The notes below the pieces were generated by a model. It had not been told where the DNA came from and searched no databases. It saw nothing but the letters and a program-made list of their open reading frames with translations. From contig NZ_CP063458.1 of the NCBI RefSeq assembly GCF_015169395.1, forward strand, positions 3,472,001 to 3,536,000: a DNA stretch of 64,000 bases, given 5' to 3'. This DNA comes from Humisphaera borealis. GTDB taxonomy: Bacteria; Planctomycetota; Phycisphaerae; Tepidisphaerales; Tepidisphaeraceae. Each line of letters begins with the position of its first letter. The stretch's first letter is position 1. A program made the translations under genes and the position numbers. Shown piece after piece: positions 8,612 to 17,762 of the stretch.

Positions 8612-9001
8612 GCACACGATGAATCCGGTTCCCATGGGTTATCTCCTTCGCATTCCTCGACTTATTAGACGGCTACCGGGCACGGTGGTCGTACGATAGG
8701 TCGGTACCGCTGGCCGCTGGATTCGAGCAAAGCAATCCACACCGCGACCGACCCCCCTCCGACCGATAAGCCCGGTAGCCGTCAAAAAACGCTTTTCCCG
8801 GCGTATCCAGAACTCGCGTTTTCACTACAACTTGTGAACATTTAGGTTGCCGACCGGTGCCGTTGGCGGGTATCTTTCCCGCCCCTTGCGACCCTCGGGT
8901 CGTGGCGCTGGCGGAATCCCAGCAATCGAACCGAAGCGAAGTCGGCGGCGACCTTCAGGCTCCCGACTTCCAGCTTCTGACTCCTGACTTCCGAGACCAC
9001 C
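8612..9001. other. 390-bp leader region upstream of ilvB
   Basis: No gene is seen. It holds a perfect 14-bp inverted repeat, GACGGCTACCGGGC at 8668-8681 and its complement at 8770-8783, enclosing 88 bp. The repeat may be a leader structure or an intergenic element; no leader peptide rich in branched-chain codons and no T-box was recognised. Confidence 0.5.
8668..8783. repeat. 14-bp inverted repeat in the ilvB upstream region
   Basis: Arms 8668-8681 and 8770-8783 are exact reverse complements. The minus strand has a run of six T before the outer end of the right arm. Function unknown. Confidence 0.6.
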
Positions 9002-10753
9002 ATGACTCCAAAAACCGAAACCGCTCCGCAGACCTCCACCGCCACCAGCAAGCCCAAGTACAAGGGCAAGATCGGCGCCCAGATCCTTCACGAAATGCTC
9101 GTCGGCCCCCACAAGGTCGACACCATGTTCGGCTATCCCGGCGGCGCCATCCTGCCGATGTTCGACCAACTCTATAACACCCCCGCCAAGTTCATCCTGA
9201 ACCGCCACGAGCAAGCCTCCGGCCACTGTGCCGACGGCTACGCCCGCGCGACCGGCAAGCCCGGCGTCTGCATCGTGACCTCCGGCCCCGGCGCGACCAA
9301 CACCGTTACCCCGCTCGCGACGGCCCAGATGGATTCGGTGCCCATCATCGTCTTCTCCGGCCAGGTCGCGACCAAGGCGATCGGCAACGACGCCTTCCAG
9401 GAAGCCGACGTCACCGGCATCACCCGCCCGTGCACCAAGTGGAACTACCTCGTGAAGGACGTCCGCGATTTGCCGCGCGTCGTGAACGAGGCGTTCCTGA
9501 TCGCCAGCAGCGGCCGGCCCGGCCCGGTCCTGATCGACCTTCCGAAGGACGTGCAGGTCGCCGTCTGTCCCGACGAAGTCGATGACAGCCCGCGGTCGCA
9601 CGTGGTGTCCAAGCGACGCTTCGTCGGCACGCACGCCGGCCATGACAAGCAGGCCCAGGATGCGGCCGAACTGATCAACAAGGCACAGAAGCCGGTGCTG
9701 TATGTCGGCGGCGGCGCGATCATCAGCGGCGCGTACCAGGAAGTCCGCAAGCTCGCCGACCGGGGCAACATCCCCTGCACCACCACCCTGCTGGGCATGG
9801 GCGCGTTCGATGAACTTGACCCCAAGTCGCTGCACATGCTGGGCATGCACGGCTCGGCGTATGCCAACTACGCCGTCCAGGAGTGCGACGTGCTGATCGC
9901 CGTGGGCGCCCGGTTCGACGACCGCGTCACCGGCAACCTCGCGACCTTCGCCCCCAAGGCCAAGATCATCCACGTCGACATCGACCCGAGCAGCATCGGT
10001 AAGAACGTGGACGTTGACGTCACCGTCGTCGGCGACGCCAAGCAGAGCCTGGAACTGATGCTCAAGTACATCGAGCACCGCGACCGCAACGAGTGGTTCG
10101 CCACGATCGACGCCTGGAAGAAGAAGTACCCCTTCCGCTACCTCGACGACAGCAAGAACGCCAAGCCCCAGTTCGTGCTGGAAGAGATCAACAAGCAGAC
10201 CGGCGGCGACGCGATCTTTACGACCGGCGTCGGCCAGCACCAGATGTGGGCGGCCCAGTTCATCCGCTGGCGCTACCCGCGACAGATGATCACCAGCGGC
10301 GGCCTGGGCACGATGGGCTTCGGCCTGCCCAGCGCCATGGGCGCGGCCCTCGGCCGGCCCGGCGAGCTCGTCATCGATATCGACGGCGACGCCAGCTACA
10401 TGATGACCTGCTACGAGCTGGCGACGATCGCCGAGTACGACATCCCGGTGAAGATCTGCATCCTCAACAACGACTTCCAGGGCATGGTCAAGCAGTGGCA
10501 GGACCTGTTCTACGGCAAGCGCTACAGCCAGACGGTGATGAAGAACCCCAACTTCAGCAAGATGGCCGAGGCGTTCGGCATCCGCGGCATCCGCTGCGAC
10601 CACAAGGCCGACGTGGCCAAGACGGTCAAGGAAATGATCACCCACAAGGGCCCGGTGGTGGTCGATTTCTACGTCGAGCCCAACGAGCACGTGTACCCGA
10701 TGGTTCCGAGCGGCAAGGGCCTGCACGAGATGGAACTGGGCACGCTGGCGTAA
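9002..10753 (+). CDS. ilvB: Acetolactate synthase large (catalytic) subunit
   Basis: This ThDP- and FAD-dependent enzyme condenses pyruvate to acetolactate or acetohydroxybutyrate, the first common step of Val/Leu/Ile synthesis. The 583-residue protein has the N-terminal ThDP domain with FGYPGGAILPMFD and the catalytic glutamate in LNRHEQASGHCADGYARATG. The central FAD-type domain follows, then the C-terminal ThDP/Mg site GDASYMMTCYELATIAEYD, ending ILNNDFQGMVKQWQ. All are intact. The usual ilvN regulatory subunit is not next to it in this window; the next gene encodes an unrelated membrane protein. The N-terminal 17 residues are Thr/Ala/Lys-rich. Confidence 0.95.
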   Translation: MTPKTETAPQTSTATSKPKYKGKIGAQILHEMLVGPHKVDTMFGYPGGAILPMFDQLYNTPAKFILNRHEQASGHCADGYARATGKPGVCIVTSGPGATNTVTPLATAQMDSVPIIVFSGQVATKAIGNDAFQEADVTGITRPCTKWNYLVKDVRDLPRVVNEAFLIASSGRPGPVLIDLPKDVQVAVCPDEVDDSPRSHVVSKRRFVGTHAGHDKQAQDAAELINKAQKPVLYVGGGAIISGAYQEVRKLADRGNIPCTTTLLGMGAFDELDPKSLHMLGMHGSAYANYAVQECDVLIAVGARFDDRVTGNLATFAPKAKIIHVDIDPSSIGKNVDVDVTVVGDAKQSLELMLKYIEHRDRNEWFATIDAWKKKYPFRYLDDSKNAKPQFVLEEINKQTGGDAIFTTGVGQHQMWAAQFIRWRYPRQMITSGGLGTMGFGLPSAMGAALGRPGELVIDIDGDASYMMTCYELATIAEYDIPVKICILNNDFQGMVKQWQDLFYGKRYSQTVMKNPNFSKMAEAFGIRGIRCDHKADVAKTVKEMITHKGPVVVDFYVEPNEHVYPMVPSGKGLHEMELGTLA

Positions 10754-10778
10754 CCGCTGTCAACAATCTCGACCGACA

Positions 10779-10812
10779 CGAAGGCCATTCGACCCCCGTC
10801 GAATGGCCTTCG
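10779..10812 (+). terminator. Hairpin after ilvB, likely terminator or REP
   Basis: CGAAGGCCATTCGAC at 10779-10793 pairs perfectly with 10798-10812 across a four-base loop. No U-run follows, so intrinsic termination is uncertain. Confidence 0.55.
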
Positions 10813-10832
10813 GTCTAGATGGGGGTGGGATC

Positions 10833-11369
10833 ATGCAAGTGTTCAAGATCATTCTGCTCTGCATTGCGGCGGCCGTGCTTTACGGCATCCTTCATGACCA
10901 GATCACGGCGCGCATCTGCGTCGAGTATTTCACGATAGGTCACCCGCCAGTTTTCGCGACGAAGGACCCGACGCTCCTGGGTCTTGGTTGGGGCATCATC
11001 GCGACCTGGTGGGTGGGACTGGGTCTCGGGGTTCCATTGTCCATCACTGCTCGGGCAGGCTCCTGCCCAAAGCTGAGCACATCGCAACTCGTTGCCCCAC
11101 TTTCGATCACGCTGGCGATTGTCGGTGTACTGGCGATTGTCGCGGGTCTGGTTGGACGCTCGGCAGCGTCAGGCGGCTCTGTCTGGCTTTTGGAGCCTCT
11201 GGCGTCACGCGTCCCGGCCGACCGGCACGTCGATTTTCTGACGGCCCTCTGGGCTCACTCGGCAAGCTACCTCGCAGGATTCATCGGGGGGATCGTGCTG
11301 TGCGTCTGGACCCTGATTGTGCGATCGCGCGCGAGCCGACGAATCGCTCAACCACCGCGGCCGAGTTAA
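10833..11369 (+). CDS. Small integral membrane protein, unknown function
   Basis: A 178-residue protein with about four hydrophobic segments: IILLCIAAAVLYGILHDQ at the N-terminus, then GLGWGIIATWWVGLGLGVPL, then LSITLAIVGVLAIVAGLVG, and near the C-terminus ASYLAGFIGGIVLCVWTLIV. The phrase HDQITARICVEYFTIGHPPV between the first two segments looks conserved in my memory of unannotated bacterial membrane proteins, but no function is known. ATG 10833 follows a GGGTGGGA Shine-Dalgarno. It is separated from ilvB by a hairpin, so it is probably a separate unit. Confidence 0.65.
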   Translation: MQVFKIILLCIAAAVLYGILHDQITARICVEYFTIGHPPVFATKDPTLLGLGWGIIATWWVGLGLGVPLSITARAGSCPKLSTSQLVAPLSITLAIVGVLAIVAGLVGRSAASGGSVWLLEPLASRVPADRHVDFLTALWAHSASYLAGFIGGIVLCVWTLIVRSRASRRIAQPPRPS

Positions 11370-11449
11370 GCGGGTGCGATTACGACGATTCCCTTCCCGC
11401 CGACCGGCACTCGTCCAGCAGTGCCTGGCCAAGCTTGGACCGATCCCCA

Positions 11450-11881
11450 CTACGGTGCCGACGCAACATCCTCATCGGACTTCATGACGCGTTTGTATCT
11501 CGCAACGCCGGACCCGCCGAAATGTGCGTAAACGAGATACTTATCATTTAGACCGGCCACGATCAGCTCTTCGGTCTTGCCTTCAAAATCCGGGTTATCG
11601 GACGACTGGCACTTTAGGAACAACCTCGGCGGCATAGCGTTCCACCTGACCTCCCAGGTTCCGCCAAGGGTGTTGCCGCCGGGCGTGTAGTATCGCCGTG
11701 CGAACGTTCCGTCCGGCGACAAATCGAGTTCGCCCATGCACGGCCCGCCGCGCCAGGTCCCCTGGATCTTGCGGTCGAGGTCGGAAGGCACGCCTTTGCC
11801 AGCCGCCGGTTGGTTTGCGGTGCGCAACGCAACGACGACAACGAACAAAAGAGCCAAACTGAATGCTGCGAAGCGAACCAT
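11450..11881 (-). CDS. Exported small protein, unknown function
   Basis: A 143-residue protein with a signal peptide or membrane anchor (MVRFAAFSLALLFVVVVALR). The body has IQGTWRGGPCMGELDLSPDG and GGTWEVRWNAMPPRLFLKCQ, a pattern of short strands like the lipocalin-type proteins in which a GTW motif opens the barrel. ATG 11881 is preceded by GGGAG at a suitable distance; the longer frame start is rejected. It converges on the gene ending at 11369. Function unknown. Confidence 0.6.
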   Translation of the reverse strand: MVRFAAFSLALLFVVVVALRTANQPAAGKGVPSDLDRKIQGTWRGGPCMGELDLSPDGTFARRYYTPGGNTLGGTWEVRWNAMPPRLFLKCQSSDNPDFEGKTEELIVAGLNDKYLVYAHFGGSGVARYKRVMKSDEDVASAP

Positions 11882-12584
11882 GAAGCGAACTCCCGAACGG
11901 GCGGCCTCCATGACCAGTCACGCCGACCCGACTTTGAGACGCCACGTCAGTCGAATAGTTTCCTTCGGTCGAACGGTCACGCTTGTTCTGCAGGTCGAAA
12001 GGGCGACAAAAGGCTTGCACTTTTGAGTCGAACCTAATAAAATACTAACTAGGTAGGTGTGGCCGCGAATGGCAGTTGCAACAAGCCACGACCCTGAGGG
12101 AGCGAAGATTTGGCGCAGCCAGACCCTTCTTGCGAACCGGAAAAGGCGGCTGGCTGCGGCGGCCGACCGGTCCCTGACCGTCGTGACGCGCTACTGAATG
12201 GGTTTGCCTTGGCGTGAGACTGTGCCCCGGAAGTGAGCGACGTTGCCCGCTTCTTTCTCGCGGGCAAGGAATTGAGTGTTTCCCGCGCGACGATTGATCC
12301 GTCAGTCGATGAGCGCCACAGAAACATCGAATTTCCCAAATCAAAGCCATTGGGAAACCGCCGAACCTTGATTTTGATGTCGTAAACGCGTTCTACAGAG
12401 TCAAGGACGTTGGCTTTGAACGGTTGAATGGGCGTACTCGGTCGCTCGAAAAGCTTTCAGGATCGCCCCGCCCACGTGCTATACTGCCGATCCGCCGGAG
12501 GGCGATCGCAATCCCTGACGGTATGTCTCCCGGCGGGTTTCCATCAGCGTCGTTACCCCACCCGAAGTTTTGAGGATCTTGCCG
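11882..12584. other. 700-bp region without a recognisable gene
   Basis: Short open frames on the minus strand (12045-12350) lack a start signal, composition or motif that would support them. There is an AT-rich patch at about 12020-12055, which could carry the promoter of the minus-strand gene at 11881, and an 8-bp hairpin TTGCCCGC..GCGGGCAA at 12243-12267. Nothing else is seen. Confidence 0.5.
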
Positions 12585-14399
12585 ATGCGCCCAACCCACT
12601 TCCGACGGGCCCTTCAGTTGCTCGCAGTTGCCACCTGCAGCGCCTTCGCGACCGTCGGTATCGGACAGTCGGCTCCGTCGGACCCTCCCGTCAGGGGCGA
12701 ACCGGCGCTGATCAACCCGATCGCGCCGTCGGGACCGGCATCGGCAGGTCCGGTGCTGCCCGGCGCGCCGGGGTCGAACACACTTCCGCTGGGCAAGGCT
12801 TTCGAGCGTCCCAGCGCCGGCATCTCCGTCCGCCCGCCCGCCGGGTGGACGGCGATTGTTGAACCCGACCGGGAGGAGCTCGTCCGGTTCGTTGACCGCC
12901 TGGACAACCCCGCCAAGGGACAGCGGACCGACTGGAGCCTCTCTCTCATCCGCCGAAGCTTCCCCAAGCCCCAGCACCTGTTGCAGACGCAGGTGGAGAA
13001 GGACTTCAAGAAAGTCTGGGAGCCGGGCATCGTCGAGAACACGCTGGCGGCGCTAAACGAGCAGTTGCCGGGAGCCAAGATCCTCCGCGGCGGCGACCCG
13101 ACCAACATCGGCAAGTATGACGTCGGCATGATCGTGATGCGCTACACCAAGAACGGCGAACGCCGGCTGGCGCAGCACGCCATCATCGAGGCCAATCCGC
13201 GGCTGTATTTCCTGCTGTCGTTCAATTCGCCGGGCCGGAAGGACGTCGCCGAGGACGACCGCAACGAAGAAAAGACCGTCGACCCGACCGAGTCGCAGGC
13301 CGTCGCGACGTTCCGGTCGATCATCGACAGCGTCCAGTTGCTGGACCTGGAGAAGATCAAGGCCGATCAGGACGCCCGGCTGTTCCGCACCCGCGGGCTG
13401 TTCGTCAACCTCGACGGCCGAGCCCTCAACAGCAAGCTGATCCCGCAGCAGTTCATGCGAATCATCCGCGATGGCAAGGACATCGGCTACAGCTATGTCG
13501 TCGAGCGGCCGGACGTCGATCCCAAGGGGGGCAACGACGGCATCTCCATCGACGTACGAAGCCGCCTGATGACAGAGATCAACGCCGCCGGCCAGGTGTT
13601 GCCGTTCCCCCGGGAGGAATCCGAGGCGTCGATGTTCACCACGCTCGACCGCCGGGTGGAAAACTGGACCAAGATGATCGTTTTCGACGACGGCAAGCCG
13701 AAGGATGCCAAGAACCCCTGGAAGAAGCTCAACGAAGTCGGCGCAACGCAGTTCGAGCAGCGCCGCGTGTTGGCGGCCGATCCGAAGGTCCCGGGGAAGC
13801 AGTTCCAAATCGGTGAAAACGGAGACCCGAACAACCCCTGGGTGAACGTGCGGGAGTCCTACAGCCTGAAGGTCGAGTTCTTCGGCGGCAAGGCGAACCT
13901 GGAACCCGTCGTCCGCCCGCTTCCGCCGTTCTATCTGCCGCAGGCACTGGTCTCGATGCTGCCCCGGCTGATCCCGCCGAACGAGCAGAAGGGGTACATG
14001 GTCGCGACCTACGTGGGCGACCTTCGGCAGGTGATGGCTCGTTACATCGACGTCGAGGCCGAGACGGCGACGCCTTCGGTCATCTCTGGTTCCTCGGGCA
14101 AACTGCGGGCGATTCCGATTCGAGATCGAATCGGCTACGAGGGCGCGCCCACGCTCCACTGGGTAACCAACAAGGGCGAGTATCTCGGCAGCACCATCGA
14201 ATCGACCAAGACGTCGATCGTCCCGACCGACGAGCCGACCATTCGGCGGATCTGGAGCATTCCCGACGGCGAACGAGTTTTCGACAAGATCCGCGAAGCT
14301 GCCCCGGCGACCGTCCCGGCCCGCGGCGGCAGGCCGGGCCCGACAACCCCGTCACCGACAGGCAGCCTGCCGCGCGACCTGCGACCGAACGGGAACTAG
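12585..14399 (+). CDS. Large exported protein, unknown function
   Basis: A 604-residue protein with a signal peptide (RALQLLAVATCSAFATVGIG) and a Pro/Ala/Gly-rich linker. From about residue 70 there is a globular part with FERPSAGISVRPPAGWTAIV, a pattern common in proteins that assess or fit outer-surface binding but without a named domain that I recognise. The C-terminus is again Pro/Gly/Thr-rich. The ATG at 12585 has GAGG eight bases upstream, and the signal peptide supports it over TTG 12570. It is followed 82 bp later by a DUF3472 gene on the same strand. Confidence 0.6.
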   Translation: MRPTHFRRALQLLAVATCSAFATVGIGQSAPSDPPVRGEPALINPIAPSGPASAGPVLPGAPGSNTLPLGKAFERPSAGISVRPPAGWTAIVEPDREELVRFVDRLDNPAKGQRTDWSLSLIRRSFPKPQHLLQTQVEKDFKKVWEPGIVENTLAALNEQLPGAKILRGGDPTNIGKYDVGMIVMRYTKNGERRLAQHAIIEANPRLYFLLSFNSPGRKDVAEDDRNEEKTVDPTESQAVATFRSIIDSVQLLDLEKIKADQDARLFRTRGLFVNLDGRALNSKLIPQQFMRIIRDGKDIGYSYVVERPDVDPKGGNDGISIDVRSRLMTEINAAGQVLPFPREESEASMFTTLDRRVENWTKMIVFDDGKPKDAKNPWKKLNEVGATQFEQRRVLAADPKVPGKQFQIGENGDPNNPWVNVRESYSLKVEFFGGKANLEPVVRPLPPFYLPQALVSMLPRLIPPNEQKGYMVATYVGDLRQVMARYIDVEAETATPSVISGSSGKLRAIPIRDRIGYEGAPTLHWVTNKGEYLGSTIESTKTSIVPTDEPTIRRIWSIPDGERVFDKIREAAPATVPARGGRPGPTTPSPTGSLPRDLRPNGN

Positions 14400-14481
14400 C
14401 CCGATAGGGGGCCGCGCGATCACGCACAAGCGAGTTTATTTGCCGCTGCCACTCCCAATCCTGGCGGCACGGAGCGTTCTC

Positions 14482-15390
14482 ATGCGAAACACGGTTGTTG
14501 CCTTTGGCGTTGTATTGTCCATCGCGCTGATCTCGCATGCCGACCCGGTACCACCGGCCAAGCCGCCAGCCGAGGCTGCAAAGGTCGATGCGCCCCGCGC
14601 CGCCCGCTCGGTTCACCTCTGGTGGAACGCTCCGGAAGGCACCGACTTCTACAACGAAATGTCGATCGAGCATTCCACCCGCGGCAGCTACTTCATGGCG
14701 TGCGGGTTCGGCCACGGCTACTTCGGCATGCAGGAACTGGCCGGCAGCAAAGGTGTCGCCGGCGACGGTGGGAAAACCGACAAGGTGGTCCTGTTCTCCA
14801 TCTGGGACAACTACAAGGGGGACGACGTTAAGGCCGTCCCCGCCGACAAACGCGTTGAAGTGCTGCACCACGACCCGGATGTCCGGCTCGGCCGCTTCGG
14901 CGGCGAGGGGACTGGCGGCCAAAGCTTCTTCAGCTACCCGTGGAGGATCGGCGAGACCTGCAGGTTCCTCGTCCGCGCCAAACCCGAGGGGAATAAGACA
15001 AGCTTCAGCGGCTACTTCTACCTGAACGACAAGAAGGCGTGGAAGCACCTGGTGACGTTCCGCACGATCACCGGCGGCAAGCCACTGGGCGGTTACTACT
15101 CGTTCGTCGAAGACTTCCGCCGCGATGGCAAGAGCGTGAACGAGCGGCGCACCGCCGAGTTCGGCAACGCCTGGGTGAAGTCGCTCGCCGGCGAATGGGC
15201 GGCGGTACCCAGCGTCCGCTTCACCGGCGACCGCACGCCGCTGGACAACTGCGACGCCGGGGCCCGTGACAACGGCAAGTTCTTCCTGACCACCGGCGGC
15301 GAAGTGAATCAGAAGACGAAGCTGAAGTCGTCGATCGATCGCATCCCACCGAAGGACAACAAGCCGCCGACAGATCTGCCGCCGCAGTGA
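14482..15390 (+). CDS. DUF3472 domain exported protein
   Basis: A 302-residue protein with a signal peptide (MRNTVVAFGVVLSIALISHA). The body contains HLWWNAPEGTDFYNEMSIEH and GHGYFGMQELAG, then VVLFSIWDN, the hallmark series of DUF3472, a family of secreted proteins of unknown role common in planctomycetes. The C-terminus has SLAGEWAAVPSVRFTGDRTP. ATG 14482 has GGAG seven bases upstream. The family assignment is good; function is unknown, and a carbohydrate-binding or carbohydrate-cleaving role is only a guess. Confidence 0.75.
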   Translation: MRNTVVAFGVVLSIALISHADPVPPAKPPAEAAKVDAPRAARSVHLWWNAPEGTDFYNEMSIEHSTRGSYFMACGFGHGYFGMQELAGSKGVAGDGGKTDKVVLFSIWDNYKGDDVKAVPADKRVEVLHHDPDVRLGRFGGEGTGGQSFFSYPWRIGETCRFLVRAKPEGNKTSFSGYFYLNDKKAWKHLVTFRTITGGKPLGGYYSFVEDFRRDGKSVNERRTAEFGNAWVKSLAGEWAAVPSVRFTGDRTPLDNCDAGARDNGKFFLTTGGEVNQKTKLKSSIDRIPPKDNKPPTDLPPQ

Positions 15391-15431
15391 ATACCCCCGA
15401 TTAGCGGGATGCCTTTCGGGATTTCAACGCG

Positions 15432-16562
15432 TCAGTAATCCCGCCGGCAGAAGACCCACGCCGCTATGCCGAGGACGACCACCTCGAACGCCAGTGACGT
15501 GCCGATCACCCAGACGGGAGATCGGGTCAACGCCTCGTGCTGCACGCCCATCTGAGCTTCGCGTTCGGCGCGCATCCTCAAAGACATCTCGTTATCGCCG
15601 ATGCGCGGCCGGCGGGCGCGGCGCTGATTTCGCATCTCTTCGTCGAGCGAGGCCAATTCATCGGTCTCGAAGAGCTTGCGGTCAAGAAGCGACACCGTCT
15701 CGGATGTTTTTGGGAGCACCGTCTTGGCGGCGAACAGGATGTCGTGCCACCTGTTCCACGACACCGCCGACTCGCGCAGCTCTTTGCCCTTCTTCACGGC
15801 CAACTCGCGCTTCTCGCGAACGCCGGACTCCTGCGTGCCGAACATGTTCAGCACCGACTTTCGCTCGCGAATCTCGACCAGTTCGGTATCGGCATCGGCG
15901 ACAAGCTGGTCCTGAATTGCGGCCGATGCGTTCAACTGCAGCTTCATGTAGAGCACGCCGTACTCGGCAAAGTGCAGACCGAACAGCAGGAGCCAGAACA
16001 GGATCGTCAGAAGCAGCGCGGCGATGGCCGACCGCGTCCACATGCCCAGCAGAACGCAGGCAGAGTAGAGGTAGCTGTAGAAGATCGTGATCAGCGGAAT
16101 TGCCAGAAAGAGGCTGGGCTTCCACTCACCGGCACGGATACCGACCACGAAGTAGGCACAGATCGAAAAGATCGTCGCCTGCAGAATCACGAACAGCAGC
16201 GCCGCGAGATACTTGGTCAGAAACAGCCGCAGCCGTCCGATCGGCCGCGACAGATAAAGATCAATGGATCCGCTCGCGATGAAGTCGGGGAAGATCGAGG
16301 CGGTCGAGACCAGCGCGAGGATGACGGCTGCCCAGGTGAGCCAGATCGTCACCAATGCCAGCTTCAACAGATAGACCTTGTAGAAGGTCCGGGCCATGGG
16401 CATCGGCCAATCGAACCAGAGGAACGACAGCTTGGTTTCATCGGCACCGAAAAGCGCAAACGCCCCAATGAACAGCCCCGACAGGATCACCGAGATCCAG
16501 AACATCTTGCGGGCGTTGAGCTCGCGGTAGGCGTCGACAAGTATCGCAATCGTCTGATTCAT
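15432..16562 (-). CDS. ABC transporter permease (ABC-2 type)
   Basis: A 376-residue protein with six or more membrane helices. The first follows ELNARKMFWISVILSGLFIG, and LYLSRPIGRLRLFLTKYLAA is typical of ABC-2 type permeases, whose SRP..R motif lies between helices 2 and 3. Between the fifth helix and the last is a long soluble insertion of about 130 residues rich in charged helix (for example RARRPRIGDNEMSLRMRAER). The last helix ends with CRRDY. It overlaps the upstream ATPase gene by four bases (ATGA), so the two are translationally coupled and form one exporter. Substrate unknown. Confidence 0.85.
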   Translation of the reverse strand: MNQTIAILVDAYRELNARKMFWISVILSGLFIGAFALFGADETKLSFLWFDWPMPMARTFYKVYLLKLALVTIWLTWAAVILALVSTASIFPDFIASGSIDLYLSRPIGRLRLFLTKYLAALLFVILQATIFSICAYFVVGIRAGEWKPSLFLAIPLITIFYSYLYSACVLLGMWTRSAIAALLLTILFWLLLFGLHFAEYGVLYMKLQLNASAAIQDQLVADADTELVEIRERKSVLNMFGTQESGVREKRELAVKKGKELRESAVSWNRWHDILFAAKTVLPKTSETVSLLDRKLFETDELASLDEEMRNQRRARRPRIGDNEMSLRMRAEREAQMGVQHEALTRSPVWVIGTSLAFEVVVLGIAAWVFCRRDY

Positions 16563-17668
16563 GGCATCACCCCGCCGCTCGTACGAGCCTTCGCCTTGCC
16601 CGCGCCGGGCGCGAATGCCTGGCCTGTGGTCGGGTCGGTGACCGCTTCCATGAACAGGTCTTCAAGGCTCTGGCGAACCGGCGTCACCCGGCGGATGGTC
16701 AGGCCCGCCTGTCGCAGCGCGTCGAGCACCGGCTGCACCTTTGCCGCCTCGGCGGTGCCGATGCTCAGCACCCCGCCACGCAGCTCAATCCACAGCCCGT
16801 CGGTAAGCACGCCTTTGTGCAGCGGTGTTTGCAACGGCGGCGGACGCGCACCCGGCGGAAGGGGCGCACCGACCGGTATCGCCGGCAGCGGAGCCGGTGC
16901 CTGCTCGAACGCCACCCCCAGCCGCGCGCCAAGGGTACCCGGCAACCCCGGCAGTTCGTGCGGCGGCACTTCCACCTCAATGTCATACCGCTGGCTCTTG
17001 GCGGTCAGGTCGTTGATCGTGCCCTGCCTGGCCACCTGCCCCTGCACCAGGATTGCCACGCGGTTGCACATCATCTCCAGTTCGCTGAGCAGATGGCTGT
17101 TGATGAAGACGGTTTTGCCCTGCTCGCGGATGCGGTTGAGGACGTCGCGGATGTCGCGCCGCCCGACGGGATCGACGCCGTCGGTCGGCTCGTCGAGCAC
17201 GACCAGATCCGGGTCGCTCATCAGCGCCTGGCCGATGCCAATCCGCTGCATCATGCCCTTGGAATACGTGGACACCTTGCGATCGGCCCAGTCGCGCATG
17301 CCGACGACTTCAAGCAGCTCGGCTGACCGCTTCCGCAGCGTCGGCCGATCGACCTTCGCCAGCCCGCCGAAAAACTCCAGCGTCTGCCGGCCGGTCAGGT
17401 AGCGGGGGAAGCGGTGGTTCTCGGGCAGGTAGCCCACGCGGCGAAGGGTCGGCTTATGGCCGACAGGCTGGCCGAGAATCGTGCCGACCGCCCGTGTCGG
17501 ACGGATGACGGTCATCATGATCTTGACGAGCGTGCTCTTGCCCGCGCCGTTCGGTCCGAGCAGGCCGAAGACTTCCCCGCGGGCGACGCGCATCTCGATC
17601 CCCTGCAGCGCGTGGACCCGCCCTTTGTACACCTTGGCGACGTCGTGAAGGTCGATCGCGAGATCCAT
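16559..17668 (-). CDS. ABC transporter ATP-binding protein
   Basis: A 369-residue ATPase. Walker A is GLLGPNGAGKSTLVKIMM, the signature is variant (TYSKGMMQRIGIGQALMSDP) and Walker B is LVVLDEPTDGVDPVGRRDI. The C-terminal 110 residues form an extra Pro-rich region and a small domain (GLWIELRGGVLSIGTAEAAK) of the type found in ATPases paired with ABC-2 permeases. It is the partner of the overlapping permease gene downstream. The nearest likely role is export or membrane remodelling; substrate unknown. Confidence 0.9.
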   Translation of the reverse strand: MDLAIDLHDVAKVYKGRVHALQGIEMRVARGEVFGLLGPNGAGKSTLVKIMMTVIRPTRAVGTILGQPVGHKPTLRRVGYLPENHRFPRYLTGRQTLEFFGGLAKVDRPTLRKRSAELLEVVGMRDWADRKVSTYSKGMMQRIGIGQALMSDPDLVVLDEPTDGVDPVGRRDIRDVLNRIREQGKTVFINSHLLSELEMMCNRVAILVQGQVARQGTINDLTAKSQRYDIEVEVPPHELPGLPGTLGARLGVAFEQAPAPLPAIPVGAPLPPGARPPPLQTPLHKGVLTDGLWIELRGGVLSIGTAEAAKVQPVLDALRQAGLTIRRVTPVRQSLEDLFMEAVTDPTTGQAFAPGAGKAKARTSGGVMP

Positions 17669-17700
17669 GTCGCTCCGATGTCCGCAGTAAGAGTCCCGAC

Positions 17701-17733
17701 AAAAAAGCCCACGGACCGCCGTCCGTGGGCTTT
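17701..17733 (-). terminator. Intrinsic terminator for the outer-membrane protein gene
   Basis: AAAGCCCACGGAC at 17704-17716 pairs perfectly with 17721-17733 (13 bp, loop of four). On the minus strand the stem is followed by six T. It lies 30 bp after the stop at 17763 and upstream of the ABC ATPase start at 17668. Confidence 0.85.
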
Positions 17734-17762
17734 GTATGAGTGAGACATCCTAACCGCGGGGT

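Noticed and set aside
12045-12350. Two overlapping minus-strand frames of about 100 codons
   Set aside because: No Shine-Dalgarno, motif or typical composition; better seen as non-coding.
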